From: Heterobasidion occidentale
Lineage: Eukaryota; Basidiomycota; Agaricomycetes; Russulales; Bondarzewiaceae
Direction of reading: 5' to 3'
NCBI GenBank assembly: GCA_039111635.1
Contig: JBCAQO010000001.1
Location: 620,001 to 684,000, forward strand
DNA: 64,000 nt
Numbering within the stretch: the first letter of the stretch is position 1; each line of letters opens with the position of its first letter. Below are positions 33,506 through 49,060 of the stretch, piece by piece. The translations under genes and the position numbers were made by a program. The notes beneath the pieces are model-generated. The model did no database searches, was not told where the DNA came from, and saw nothing but the letters and a program-made list of their open reading frames with translations.

Positions 33506-35967
33506 CTATAACTTGATTTCCCCCTTCGCAATCGCCTCCCCCACCACCCTGATTTTATCTTCCACGTTTTGTTTGTGCCGCAGCAAGCAGTAGTCGCCAT
33601 ACTTGTTGAGCGCCTGCCACGTTTCCCCAGGCAGCCACAGCGTCCTCGTCAACAACGAAGAGTGTCGAGCATCCAAAAAAGGGAGACACGCTACGCTCCC
33701 AGGTATCGCTCTGGACCGCATAGCGCGGCTCGTACGTCGACGAGACGGGATCGTGTGGGAAGTCCAGATCCACAAGATAGTCGCAGGTGGACACGTCGAC
33801 CTAGCCGAACGCGTCTATTCAGGAACACCGCAACAGAAACCGTGGTAAACGACGTACGTAGTGCATGGGCTCCTCCCTGTTAAGATCGTTCAGACCTAAC
33901 GGAACCGCGCTTGTACCCGCGATCCTTGACCGCAGACCCCCCGTAGTGGGCTTGAAATGCGCTGGCAACTGGCCGTCGAACTCGCTCTTGATCCAATCCA
34001 CCCTCACCCCATCGGCCACAAGGTAGTGCCCGGGGAACCGATACCATTCTTTGCCGATGCAGACTCTCAAGCCAAACTCCTTGATCGGCGAGAGGTCGAT
34101 CGGATCCTCGTCGGCATTGCGCCGCGATCGCCTGTCGGGTGCAACTGGGTGAGGGCGCAAGGCGATACCAGTGGCGTTGAGAACGCGGGGAAGCTCATCG
34201 GCCTGGAGTCGGAACATGACAGTCATAGGCGTGTGGTAGTACTTCCAAAGCGCCAAAATCCGCGAGAAGGAGACAATCGCCGCGAACAAGGTGATGGAAA
34301 GCGTGATCGACCGGAAAATGGACGATTTCGACGCCTGCGGGTCATTGCATCGCTATGAGCCTTCGAGCGACGATAAATCGGGATTAAAAAACAAACCCGG
34401 TATGGGGAGCTCGTCGCTTTGATGAACGCAATCTCGGCCCACCCTCTAATTAGATAGACGCTGACCGCAGCATTAAAGCAAATGAGAGGGTATGCAGGAT
34501 ACATGAACCTCTCCTCCTTGTGAGCTTGCACCGTGAGGATTGCCAGCCAGATATACAAAGGAAGTAGCCTGAGGGCCAATAGAGTGAAAGGCGAGCTTTC
34601 TTCTGCACTGAGCCCCGCCAGACCGAGGCGGCGGCGGTCGATGCGGTACGTGATTGCCAACGCTGGAATCGAAATTAGAGCGAGCGGAAGCAGGATATTG
34701 AAGTTAAGCAAGAGGTTCAGGATATAGAACGACCACGGCTCAGTGCCATACAGAGCAGGGCCGCGCGCCACGTCAGGGAACACGTTGTACTTGATGATGT
34801 TCCATGGAACAGCGACAACTTGACCGTAGAAGAAAGTGTCGACGAGGATGACGGGACCTGTTCCGATATGAATGCTCAGGAGGCGAGTGAGTACAAGATT
34901 CGAGATATGACGTACAGCAATTTGCATCGCTGCGCCGCCGCACAACAAGAGCCTTGTCCACCTGTTCACGAGCCAGCTTCCTTTGGCGCTGGGCGTCACC
35001 CGATCACCAGCGAAGACGAACAGCTCTTCGAATACGAAAGGCAAGGCGAGGGCCAGAGCGAACGGCCAACCCACGATGGCTCCAGTGGCAAACAGGAGGG
35101 TAGCCGCAAGGGTTCGCCGGCCATTTTGATTGCTTGCCGGAATGAACGCAAATGAACACGCTAGGGTGTTCGCGAACATCGCAAATGTTGATGGAAGGAG
35201 GGCTATGCGCAAAATGAAATTTCGAGACAAGCAGGGGCGAAAAAGAAGCAAGGCTTATTACCTATAGACGCGTTCCACATGCCAGCACTGGTGGCCAACA
35301 TGAACAACATATACCTAGGCCACTCGATTATTGATCTTCTGCTTCACGGTGTCATACAATTTCGCTTCGCAGATGCTACACGCGATAGCCAGGAAGGCGC
35401 GCACGGCAAAGAATGCCGGTCTCTGCAGAATCAGAGGAAGAAAAAGTACAAGGACCAGCGCGAACAGCGTACCTTGCCCGTCTCACGGATGACCCAGGTC
35501 AGAAGCTTCACGGGGATATAATGCAAGATGATATACGCCCAACTCCGAATGGCGTAGACAGGTGACGTTTCCCACGTTTGGAATCCATACCCCTTGTCCA
35601 AATAATGCAGGGGCTCCCAGTAGTTGAAGACTGTAGTGGGGACGCTAATGAGCTTGGTGATGAACCAGGAGACATTGAAAGGGGTGTGCCTTCATCACAG
35701 TCCTGTATGTTGGCATACATCGCGGCTGCGACTCGGATGAGCAAAAGAAGTCGGACAGCCATGGAGAAGCTGGGACACCATGGCGGACGCGCAGCTCTGT
35801 GAGACCAGGATCAGATGCAAAACGATACAAGCGCGTTCGCCCGAGTGGCGAACAGACCTCCGCAGCTGATCCTGGAGAATTCCCGTGTGCCGTTTGGTGG
35901 GTTCCCTAGGCTTGGAATCCTCTGTATTAGTTGGGTGACGCAGACGCAAGGTCTGCACGCCAGACAT
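33506..35967 (-). CDS. ALG9: Alpha-1,2-mannosyltransferase ALG9 (frame broken twice)
   Basis: ER-membrane enzyme adding mannoses to dolichol-linked oligosaccharide for N-glycosylation. Seven exons: 35967-35858, 35796-35690, 35630-35473, 35422-35262, 35202-34397, 34334-33858, 33800-33506; about 703 aa. The N-terminus reads HTGILQDQLRRAARP, then DCDEVFNYWEPLHYLDKGYG, made by joining exons 2 and 3 across a GC-AG intron. Many hydrophobic segments and the HKEERFMYP signature follow. Two indels are needed: in exon 4 near 35316 (INNRVA then RYMLFMLATSAGMWN) and in exon 7 near 33697 (DTWER then VACLPFLDARHSSLL). The second frame continues to LLRHKQNV and the stop at 33508-33506. A splice-like segment at about 34928-34871 could be a further intron but would shift the frame. 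Confidence 0.92.
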
Positions 35968-36298
35968 AATTTTCTTATTTTTTGTGTTAGCAGGAAAAGG
36001 CCATGTTGGTCTGTGGTGAGCTCACTAGGGCGCAGGTGTTGAGGACCTACTAGCGTATGTTGTATGTTGGCTATGTGCTGGTTGGGGCTTGTATCTGAGA
36101 CGAGTCGATAGCGAATCACGCTCTGACGTGATCATGTGTGTGGCGCTCATCGGGGGCGGATCTCAGAGAACACAAAGTCGGGGTTATGTAATCCGTCCGC
36201 ATCGTGGACCCACAAGGCCAACGTCTCTGATACATGGACTTAGAGCAAAACGATCGCCACGGTATAGGCCTCCAGCCTGTAAATCCATCCCCAACGCC
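35968..36298. promoter_or_regulatory. Divergent intergenic region, ALG9 and forkhead genes
   Basis: 331 bp between the two start codons. No clear TATA box or named motif recognised by eye. Confidence 0.4.
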
Positions 36299-37771
36299 AT
36301 GTCCCGCCTAGACACGATCCTCAATCCGGAGGATAGTTTCGCAGAATCCCCTAGGTCTGTTGAGCCACATTTTCAACCGCCCCCCCTTTCGCCAGGCTCA
36401 TATATTCGCGTGTCTTGTATAATGCACAGGCAAATTCAAGCTCCTGCCTCTATAAAAATCGTGTCTTCCCCCTCGTCGAGCGCAAGCGGTCCGCTAGAGC
36501 CTCTACCGTGCGACCGACCCTATATGGCAGCCGAGCCCCATCATCCACACCCTAGCTGCCCGAATACCCTTTCATGCCTACCTGACACCGACGGACGACC
36601 GCAACATACTCTTCCAGTGATCCTTCGATGTGCAATTTTGGGCAGTGCAAAGGGACGCCTTACGATCCGCGACATCTACAAGGCGATGGAGGAGAAGTAT
36701 CCGTATTATAAAACCGCAGGACAAACGTGGAAGGTGCCGAGCACCCTTTGTCCACCATCGATTCTTTTCTGACCTTTGGGGAAACAGCAATCCGTGAGAC
36801 ACCATTTGTCGCTCAACAGGCTGTTTGAGAGGCAGCCTCGTCCTGTCACAGACCCGGGCTTCGGGTCGTACTGGACGGTGAACCTTGAAGCCCCGCCTGG
36901 AACGAAACGACCACGCAAGCGCGGCCGTCCTCAGTCACAGGTCGACGACTTCGGAGATCCCCCACCCCCCAAGAAGCGCGGAAGGCCACGAAAGAATCAT
37001 ATTCCTAGCGAGCGAGCCAACGCCTCGACCAGCTCTCTCGATCACCCACCCATTGCCACCATCTCGCTAGCGGCGCTTCACAAGCGGGTCGTGAATCATC
37101 CCAAGATCTCCGCCCTGCGCGCCAGCTCTCAGGACCAGTTGGTCGACGACGACGACGACGAGGAAACCATGGCGGATGGCCGATCGTTCCGCAGCACGTA
37201 CTTGCGAGCCGACAATTACGACAAGTACGACGACGATTACGAGAGCGAGGAGGACATGGACCTTGACCCCAAATTGCCGTCCCCCGAACGTGGTCACCCC
37301 CTGAAGCGGAAGTTTGCGGAGTTGCTCGACGAGTTGCCAGATTTTCCGTCCAACGCGCTCGACAGGATGAAAATCGAGATGGCGGGGCTCCGCAGACAGT
37401 CGGCAGACGCCATGTCTGTTTCGCTGCGCATGTCGGACCAGCTCGCGGAGGCGCAGGCGGACGCATCGCGCGCCAGGGCGGCACTTAGGACGGCAGAGAG
37501 CATGCTAGAGGACGAGGCGAGGAAGAGGCAAGAGGCAGAACGTTTGGTGGACGACGAGGCGAGGGCGAGAAGGCGGGCTGAAGATTTCCAGAAGCGGGCA
37601 GAGGAAGCGCTGGTCAATTTGAAGGCAGAGTGGGACCAGGCCGTGATCGAATTCAGGAAGAAGAAGGAGGCGATAAGACTCGAGGAAGAGGCGAAGATGA
37701 AGAAGGCGGAGGAAGTGGCGGCGCCGCCACAGTGGGGGGATTCGCTGCTGCAGGACTATGAATCGGAGTGA
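36299..37771 (+). CDS. Forkhead transcription factor with AT-hooks and a C-terminal coiled coil
   Basis: Two exons, 36299-36733 and 36788-37771; 472 aa. The intron splits the winged-helix domain: RCAILGSAKGRLTIRDIYKA and EEKYPYYKTAGQTWK in exon 1, QSVRHHLSLNRLFERQPRP and GFGSYWTVN in exon 2. Those are the helix 2, helix 3 and wing segments of a forkhead domain. Two AT-hook-like cores follow, KRPRKRGRPQ and KKRGRPRK, giving minor-groove contacts. After an acidic stretch comes a long alanine/arginine/glutamate coiled coil (LAEAQADASRARAALRTAE onward). Target genes are unknown. The acidic run uses GACGACGAC codons. Start chosen at the ATG giving MSRLDTILNPED. Confidence 0.93.
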
Positions 37772-38189
37772 AGTGTGGCCACCATTGGTCCTCCGTGTGT
37801 AACCGGTGCCTCACAAACGTTAAACTACTCATCGTGAAGGTATTCTCTCAAGAGCCTTGGTTCCTGTATATCATACTGTTTGTTTCGATGGCATTGTACC
37901 TTTCCTGGTTGTATCATGGAAGCGGTTTATTATTATTTCCCTCCTTCTCACTGGCGAAACCTGCGCATCAGTGAATTCAGATACCCAGCGCGTGAACCAG
38001 TAGCATGTAGAAACTCTTACCATGACGTCTGCCGAGACATGCCGCTTCCACGAGCGCAGGATGCTCCCGCCACCGAGGTGTTGACTGTATGATCGGTGGA
38101 AGCCTTTGGTACACAACACCAAACAACCTCGCAAAACTTCATTTCCAAATGCGGAACCCGCAAGCTGCAGCCTGCGGCACTGTAAAATA
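37772..38189. other. Intergenic, forkhead 3' end to UTP13 start
   Basis: About 420 bp between two plus-strand genes. No supported gene; the minus ORF crossing it is a shadow. Confidence 0.4.
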
Positions 38190-41100
38190 ATGTCAAGCTC
38201 GACATCCAGGCTTAAAACCGCGTAAGTTTTTATGTACATATTCCCGCCGCTTGTCTTGATCTTCAATAGCTTCAAAAAGGCCCGTGTCGTCGCGCCGTTA
38301 TACATCGGCGGGCCCGTCGCTGCTACCCCAGATGGCCGGAATCTAGTTACATGCGTAGGCGAGGAGGTAATCCTGACGGACGTGGACCGAGGGGAGGAGA
38401 TCGCGAGGTTTGTTGGTGTATGTTTTTTCTGATTTGGTTTCTCTTGGGAGGAATTGATATGTCGTTCGCAGGATACAGAATCTATCACCTCGCTGTGCGT
38501 AACGCCCTCCGGTAATGTTCTTCTTGTGTTCACCGCGTCGATGTCCTTGCGGGTATACGACATCCCGACGTCCACCCGGTCGTCCCCCGTCCACCCGACT
38601 CGCGTCGTCGCCCGCGCGCACGACGCACCCGTGCACGTCTGCCGCGCCGACCCCACCTCGACATACCTCGCATCGGGCGCGGCCGACGGCACCGTAAAAG
38701 TGTGGGACATCGCGTACGGCTTCGCGACGCACGTCCTACGTGGGCACGGTGGCGTCGTCTCCGCGCTCGCGTTCAGCTTCCCGCGCGCGGCCTCGGCATG
38801 GGTCTCGAGATGCCCGCGCTGAAGCTCGCGACGGCGAGCGTGGACACGCGCGTGCGGGTGTGGGATCTCGCGAAGACCGCGGATGGGATGAGGAGCGGGA
38901 AGGCGGCGAAGCCGGAGGCGGTGCTGGAGGGGCATGTGAGCGTGCCGCGTGGATTGGATGTGAGCGAGGACGGGCGGTGGTTGGTCAGCGGTGGGCGCGA
39001 CGCGGTGGTTTTGGTCTGGGACCTAGGGAAGGGGCCAGCAAAGGCGAAGGAGAAGAAAGGGAAAGGAAAGGAAAAGGAGCAAGGCCCGGTTCTGGCGAAG
39101 ACGGTGACAGTGCTGGAGCGGGTGGAGGCACTGGGGCTGATTGGCGAAGATGAGGAGGTGCAAGGCGTGAGTGGCGGGAAGGGGAGCTTGAGGTTCTATA
39201 CGGCGGGGGAGAAAGGGGTGGTCAAGGTGTGGGACGGCAAACTGGGGAGCGTGATCTGCGTGCTCGGCGAGGAGCAGCCCGCGAGTACACCAGAGCAGGA
39301 AGAGCAACGGCAGATCGTGGACGTGATGTAGGGTTGTCTTTTTCAATTCTTGCATTGGTATTGACCGACTTGAGATATCTCAGCCACGTCCCATCTGCGA
39401 CGACCGTCATCTCCATTCACGCAGACCAAAACATACTTTTCCACTCTCTTCGTACTGCGTCGCTCTCCCGCCAGCTCGTCGGCTTCAACGACGAAATCAT
39501 CGATGCCGCCTTTCTAAACTCCCCGTCCTCCTCATCTGCATCTACGCACTCGCATCTCGCACTCGCAACCAACTCGTCCCTCATCCGGTTATACTCAACG
39601 TCCTCGCTCGACGCACGCCTCCTCGCGGGACACACCGACATCGTCCTCGCCCTCGCAGCGAGCACTGGCGCGCGGGTGTTCGCGAGCGGCGCGAAAGACC
39701 GCACGGCGCGTCTGTGGGCGCCCACCCTGCCGTCTTCCTCGTCCGAGTCGGCCGCTCCGAGCGAGGGCGACTGGGGGTGGGGATGCGTCGCGGTGTGCGA
39801 GGGGCACGCAGAGAGCGTCGGCGCGCTCGCGTTTGCGCGCGGGAACGCGGCGGGGATGCAGATGACGGGGAGGAGGGGCCCCGGTTCATGTTCACGGGCA
39901 GCCAGGACCGGACGATCAAGATGTGGGATCTGTCGTCCGTGCCCGCGTCGCATCCGCGCGGGGGCGCGGCGGACGCCGCGACGGTGAAGTGCAAGTCGCT
40001 CTGCACGCACAAGGCGCACGAGAAGGACATCAACGCACTCGACGTCTCGCCAAACGGCGCGCTGCTCGCGTCGGGCTCGCAGGACCGCACCGCGAAGGTG
40101 TTCGGGATCACGTTCAGCGCGGCGGGCGGCGCGGGGGCGCGGGGGGAGATCGCGCTGCTGGGGACGTGCCGCGGGCACAAGCGCGGCGTGTGGAGCGTGC
40201 GGTTCGCGCGGCACGAGCGCGTGCTCGCGAGCGGGGGCGGCGACCGCACGGTGCGCCTTTGGAGCCTCGAGGACTTTGCGTGTCTGAAGGTGCTCGAGGG
40301 GCACGCGAACTCGGTGCTGCGGGTCGAGTGGCTGAGCGGCGCGGACGCGGCGCAGGGCCAGGGCCAGGGGCAGCAGAGGCCGGCGCAGGTGGTCAGTGCG
40401 GCGGCAGATGGGCTGGTGAAAGTCTGGGATTCGAGGACGGAGGAGTGCATCGCTACGCTGGACGGGCATGAGGATAAGGTATGTTCTTCTCACGTGTGCT
40501 TTAGGTGTCGTCTCTAACACGATATATTGGGAATGGGTGTAGGTGTGGGCACTCGCGGTGAGCAAGGACGAGCGGACGATCGTCTCGGGCGCGGCGGACT
40601 CGGTCGTCAACTTCTGGGAAGACTGCACCGAGGAGCAGGAAGCCGCGCGGGAGAGCGAGCGCGCAGAGTTGGTGCTCAAGTACGCGTTTCGCCATTTCGC
40701 AATCATCCTCACCCATCCGTCTGCTGACCGCCTGCATCTTGACTTTCTTCGATGTTCCTTTCGGGTGTCGTCGCACGAGCAGAGAACAGGACTTCCAGAA
40801 CTACGTCGCGCTGCACGACTACCGCCGCGCGATCGAGCTCGCCCTCGCCCTCGCGCAGCCCGGGCGGCTGCTCGCGCTCTTCCGCGACGTCGCCGCCTCC
40901 GCCTCCTCCAAGCCGGACGCGGGCGGGGAGGGCTCGCTGACGGGGCACCCGGCGGTGGACGAGGTGGTGCGCGCGCTGCACCCGGCGGACCTCGCGCGGC
41001 TGCTGCGCTGCGTGCGCGACTGGAACGCGCGCGCGGCGAGCGCGGCGGTCGCACAGCGCGTGCTGCACGCGGTGGTGAAGCTGCGTGCGGTGGAGGACCT

Positions 41101-41392
41101 CGTGCGCGCGTTTGAGGGGGCGGGTGCGCCGGGTGCGCTTGCGTCTGGGGAGGATGGGGGCGAGGGAGGCAAGAAGTGGGGAGGGAGGGAGGAGCAGGGA
41201 GGCGTGCGGGAGCTGCTGGAGGCGCTGATTCCGTATACGGAGCGGCACCTGGCGCGGATGGAGCGGCTGGTGCAGGAGAGCTATGTCGTGGATTACGTGC
41301 TGGGGGAGATGGACGACGGGTTGGACGCGGGCGAGGATATAGAGGAAGCAGGGATGGACGTCGACGTCGATGCGGTGGGCGTTGCCGGGTGA
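38190..41392 (+). CDS. UTP13: U3 snoRNP WD40 protein UTP13 (TBL3 homologue), frame broken twice
   Basis: Component of the small-subunit processome (UtpB) in the nucleolus, needed for 18S rRNA maturation (family knowledge). Six exons: 38190-38221, 38270-38417, 38472-39327, 39375-40478, 40543-40679, 40783-41392; about 962 aa. WD repeats include VCRADPTSTYLASGAADGTV, FTGSQDRTIKMWDLSS, HEDKVWALAVSKDERTIVSG and GGDRTVRLWSLED. The C-terminal Utp13 domain starts EQDFQNYVALHDYRRAIELA. Two -1 frameshifts interrupt WD repeats: near 38796 (FPRAAS then MGLEMPALKLATASVD) and at the GGGG at 39852-39855 (ARGNAAG then DADDGEEGPRFMF). Exon lengths close in frame only if both are corrected. Arg/Ala-rich GC-biased loops are unusual but consistent with local GC content. 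Confidence 0.93.
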
Positions 41393-41884
41393 GCGTTCGG
41401 AAAACGACGGGCGACGGGCGGAGCAAAAATATCGTATGGGTCATGTACATCTCAGTTGCCAGATTTCACGCTGTGGTCTCAAAATGCACGCTCTTGCGGC
41501 GCCTCGATCGATGCTCATGGGACGTGCGCTGAAAACGGTTGATTTTTCCATGGCTAGTACAAGGTCAACTTCGACGGTGGGAACGACAAGATGTGTGACG
41601 CAAGATGATGGGGGATTACGGGGCTGACGCAGAAGGTAGGATCTACTGTGAATGGGATTATCCGAAATGTAGTTGGGTGGGTGGGTGAGTTAGTAATGTG
41701 AGTAGGGGGTACAGAGGTAAGGGAGGGTGTATGTATGTAAGGGGTGTCATTATGTGCAAGGAGAGTGGGCTCTGGGTGAGTACGTGAGTGCGCGTTAGTT
41801 AGTGGCCATTTGTTAGTTTTAAAGTAGGGTCCGATGTCAATCGATCAAAAAGAAGAGCGACGACGCTCTCCGGTTCTGCTCATG
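41393..41884. other. Intergenic between convergent genes, G-rich on the plus strand
   Basis: From about 41,665 to 41,800 the plus strand is G/T-rich with closely spaced G-runs (GGGTGGGTGGGTG at about 41,675). This could form quadruplex structure in the 3' region of UTP13 transcripts. No gene seen. Confidence 0.5.
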
Positions 41885-42861
41885 TTATGCCCCCGCGGAG
41901 CGTTTCCCGGCCACACCCTTCCCGTTCCCATTCGCGGCGGCTGCGCCGCGGCGCAGACGGACGACGCCGAGCCTGCAGCCCTCCACGGCGTTGAACACGA
42001 GGGCCATCTCGCCGTCCTCGAGCTGGTCTGCGCGGAGGACGCGCTCGGTGTCGAGGTGCACGCGGCCGCTGGCGAGGAGCCAGCGGCGGGCGACGCCCGG
42101 GAGGCAGCCGGACGCGTCGGCGGGGGTGAGCCAGCGGCCGCGGCGGAAGAGGGCGAGGTTGCGGATCGAGGTCTCGGTGAGGAGGCCGGCGTCGTTCCAG
42201 AGAATGACGTCTGCGGCGAGGTTTGGCGGCGTGGTGCTCGTGGCGGTGGGGGCGGGGAGCGGTGGGAGGCCGGCGCGCTCGCAGGCGGCGGCGTAGTGGG
42301 GGCGGTGGGAGGTCTTCGTGACGGTGTACGCGGAGGCGGGGGTCGGCGCGGTGTCGAGGAAGAGCTCGAGGGGAGCCGCGAGGGCGGAGGGAAGGGCGTC
42401 GGTGTCGTGGGAGATGAGGGAGAGCGCGAAGGGATCGGCGGGGAGTGCGGGGATCGGGGTGATGGTGAAGGTGAGCGTGCCATCGCGAGCGAGGGCCGGG
42501 CGGACCTTGGGATCGTTGGCAGGGCGAGTGAGTCGGCGAGTGCGCAGGCAGGTGACGCGTCCGCAGCACGCGTGCGGCGGTGTCGTGGACTCACCTTCAG
42601 TGGGCCGGCCTTGCCGGGGACGTCGTACGCGTCGAGCGCGCACTCGCACTCGCGGACGAAGCGGTCGCGAGTCAGTGCGGCGCGCGCAGCATCCCAGCCG
42701 TGTGCTGCGGCGGCGGCGAGGAGGCGATCGTGGTGGAGCGGGAGGAGCATCCACGGGGATGCGGTGCCGGCGTTGGCTGCGGTGTTCCAGGGAGCATGGA
42801 GGAGTGCGGGGTCGACGCGGATGGCGGTGACGAGGAGGAGTGCGGCGTCGGCGGGGGCCAT
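41885..42861 (-). CDS. ABZ2: Aminodeoxychorismate lyase-like PLP enzyme (class IV aminotransferase fold)
   Basis: Predicted to release 4-aminobenzoate from aminodeoxychorismate in folate synthesis. Two exons, 42861-42595 and 42505-41885; 295 aa. Class IV features: an N-terminal HHDRLLAAAAAHGWD, a lysine in VTKTSHRPHYAAA (candidate Schiff-base residue), then DVILWNDAGLLTETSIRNLA and GCLPGVARRWLL, the paired C-terminal motifs of the family. The intron (GTGAGT donor) removes an in-frame but unrelated segment after KAGPLK. Yeast Abz2 and branched-chain aminotransferases share the fold; length and motif spacing favour the lyase, but substrate is inferred. Very GC- and Ala-rich, like its neighbours. 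Divergent from the NBR1-like gene. Confidence 0.78.
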
Positions 42862-42869
42862 GGTTGTGA

Positions 42870-48126
<5,257 letters not shown>

Positions 48127-49060
48127 GCGCGGCCAAAATCACGACGAAACTCTTGGAATTCCCATGTCACGCCGCTTACCGGCGCTAGGTGTGGGTGTGG
48201 ACGGCTGTACAGTATCAATCGGGCTCGAAATGACGCCGGTTCGGATTCGCTCTTTTCTGAGGTTTCTGTTTTTCATCGTCTTTCTTGTGTCTTATCAATG
48301 TTTGCCCGTATGCTCGTTCGATCCTTCTGCTATTTTCCATTTGGCTTTGGGTGCACAGTGTACAATATAAACGGACAGTCGCGACTCTTTTTCCTCTAGA
48401 AAACAATAGCGGTACTCGCACTTCGCATCGTAGCAATGAATAGGTTTTTTGAGACATGGTTGAGAGAGCGTGCTGCGCAGTTGCGTCGACATGCGGATTG
48501 TTCACTGAGCCTCCTCCAATTCGATCGCGGTGCGGTGCGGCAAAGGCGACGCCAAAGTAGACGTTGACGTATGAGTCTCGCGATTATCAGTTACGCTCAC
48601 CATTCACACATAACGCATCAACCCGAAGATGCTCTGGAACATTTTACAAGTGTATTTCACCCAGACGGTAATATTCTACTTCATTGCGTACGACATCCAC
48701 TACTCCCCGTCCTACCTGTTCGAATTGTGTCCTCTCCCGTACGCGCCGCGGATCGGGGCGGGCTGTGTCATCATATTTATCGACTACGGCGTGCAGCAGG
48801 CGCTGCCCGATTCATCGCTCAGAAGGGCAAAGACTACAGGTGTGTGGCCGATGACCTTTGTTTCCTGAAATCAGTTGAGCCAAGATTGGTCACCAATTGA
48901 TATTTTATCGGTATCCGTGGAGTGGGCGTTATACACAATCCGAGAGGAACATAATCATCATGATGACGCTGATGTGGAACACTGATGCCTTGAATCTTCC
49001 CATCCTGAATGACCTGCTTTCAACGACCGACTTGGCACCGGAACCATGGTGTTTATTTAA
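48127..49060. other. Intergenic, no firmly supported gene
   Basis: About 930 bp between the NBR1-like stop and the F-box gene's stop. One ORF (48629-48868, plus) encodes a short aromatic, hydrophobic peptide beginning MLWNILQVYFTQTVIFYFIA. It could be an eroded membrane-protein fragment, but nothing else supports it. Confidence 0.35.

Noticed and set aside
34871..34928. Candidate 58-nt intron in ALG9 (GTACGT...AACAG)
   Set aside because: Ends fit consensus and it sits before PVILVD, but removing 58 nt breaks the frame; would need yet another indel, so left as coding.
40739..41248. Long overlapping ORFs on both strands in UTP13, NBR1 and lyase regions
   Set aside because: Shadows caused by high GC content over the real reading frames.
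48629..48868. 79-codon hydrophobic ORF
   Set aside because: Suggestive membrane peptide but no recognisable family and no supporting exons; kept only as a note in the intergenic entry.
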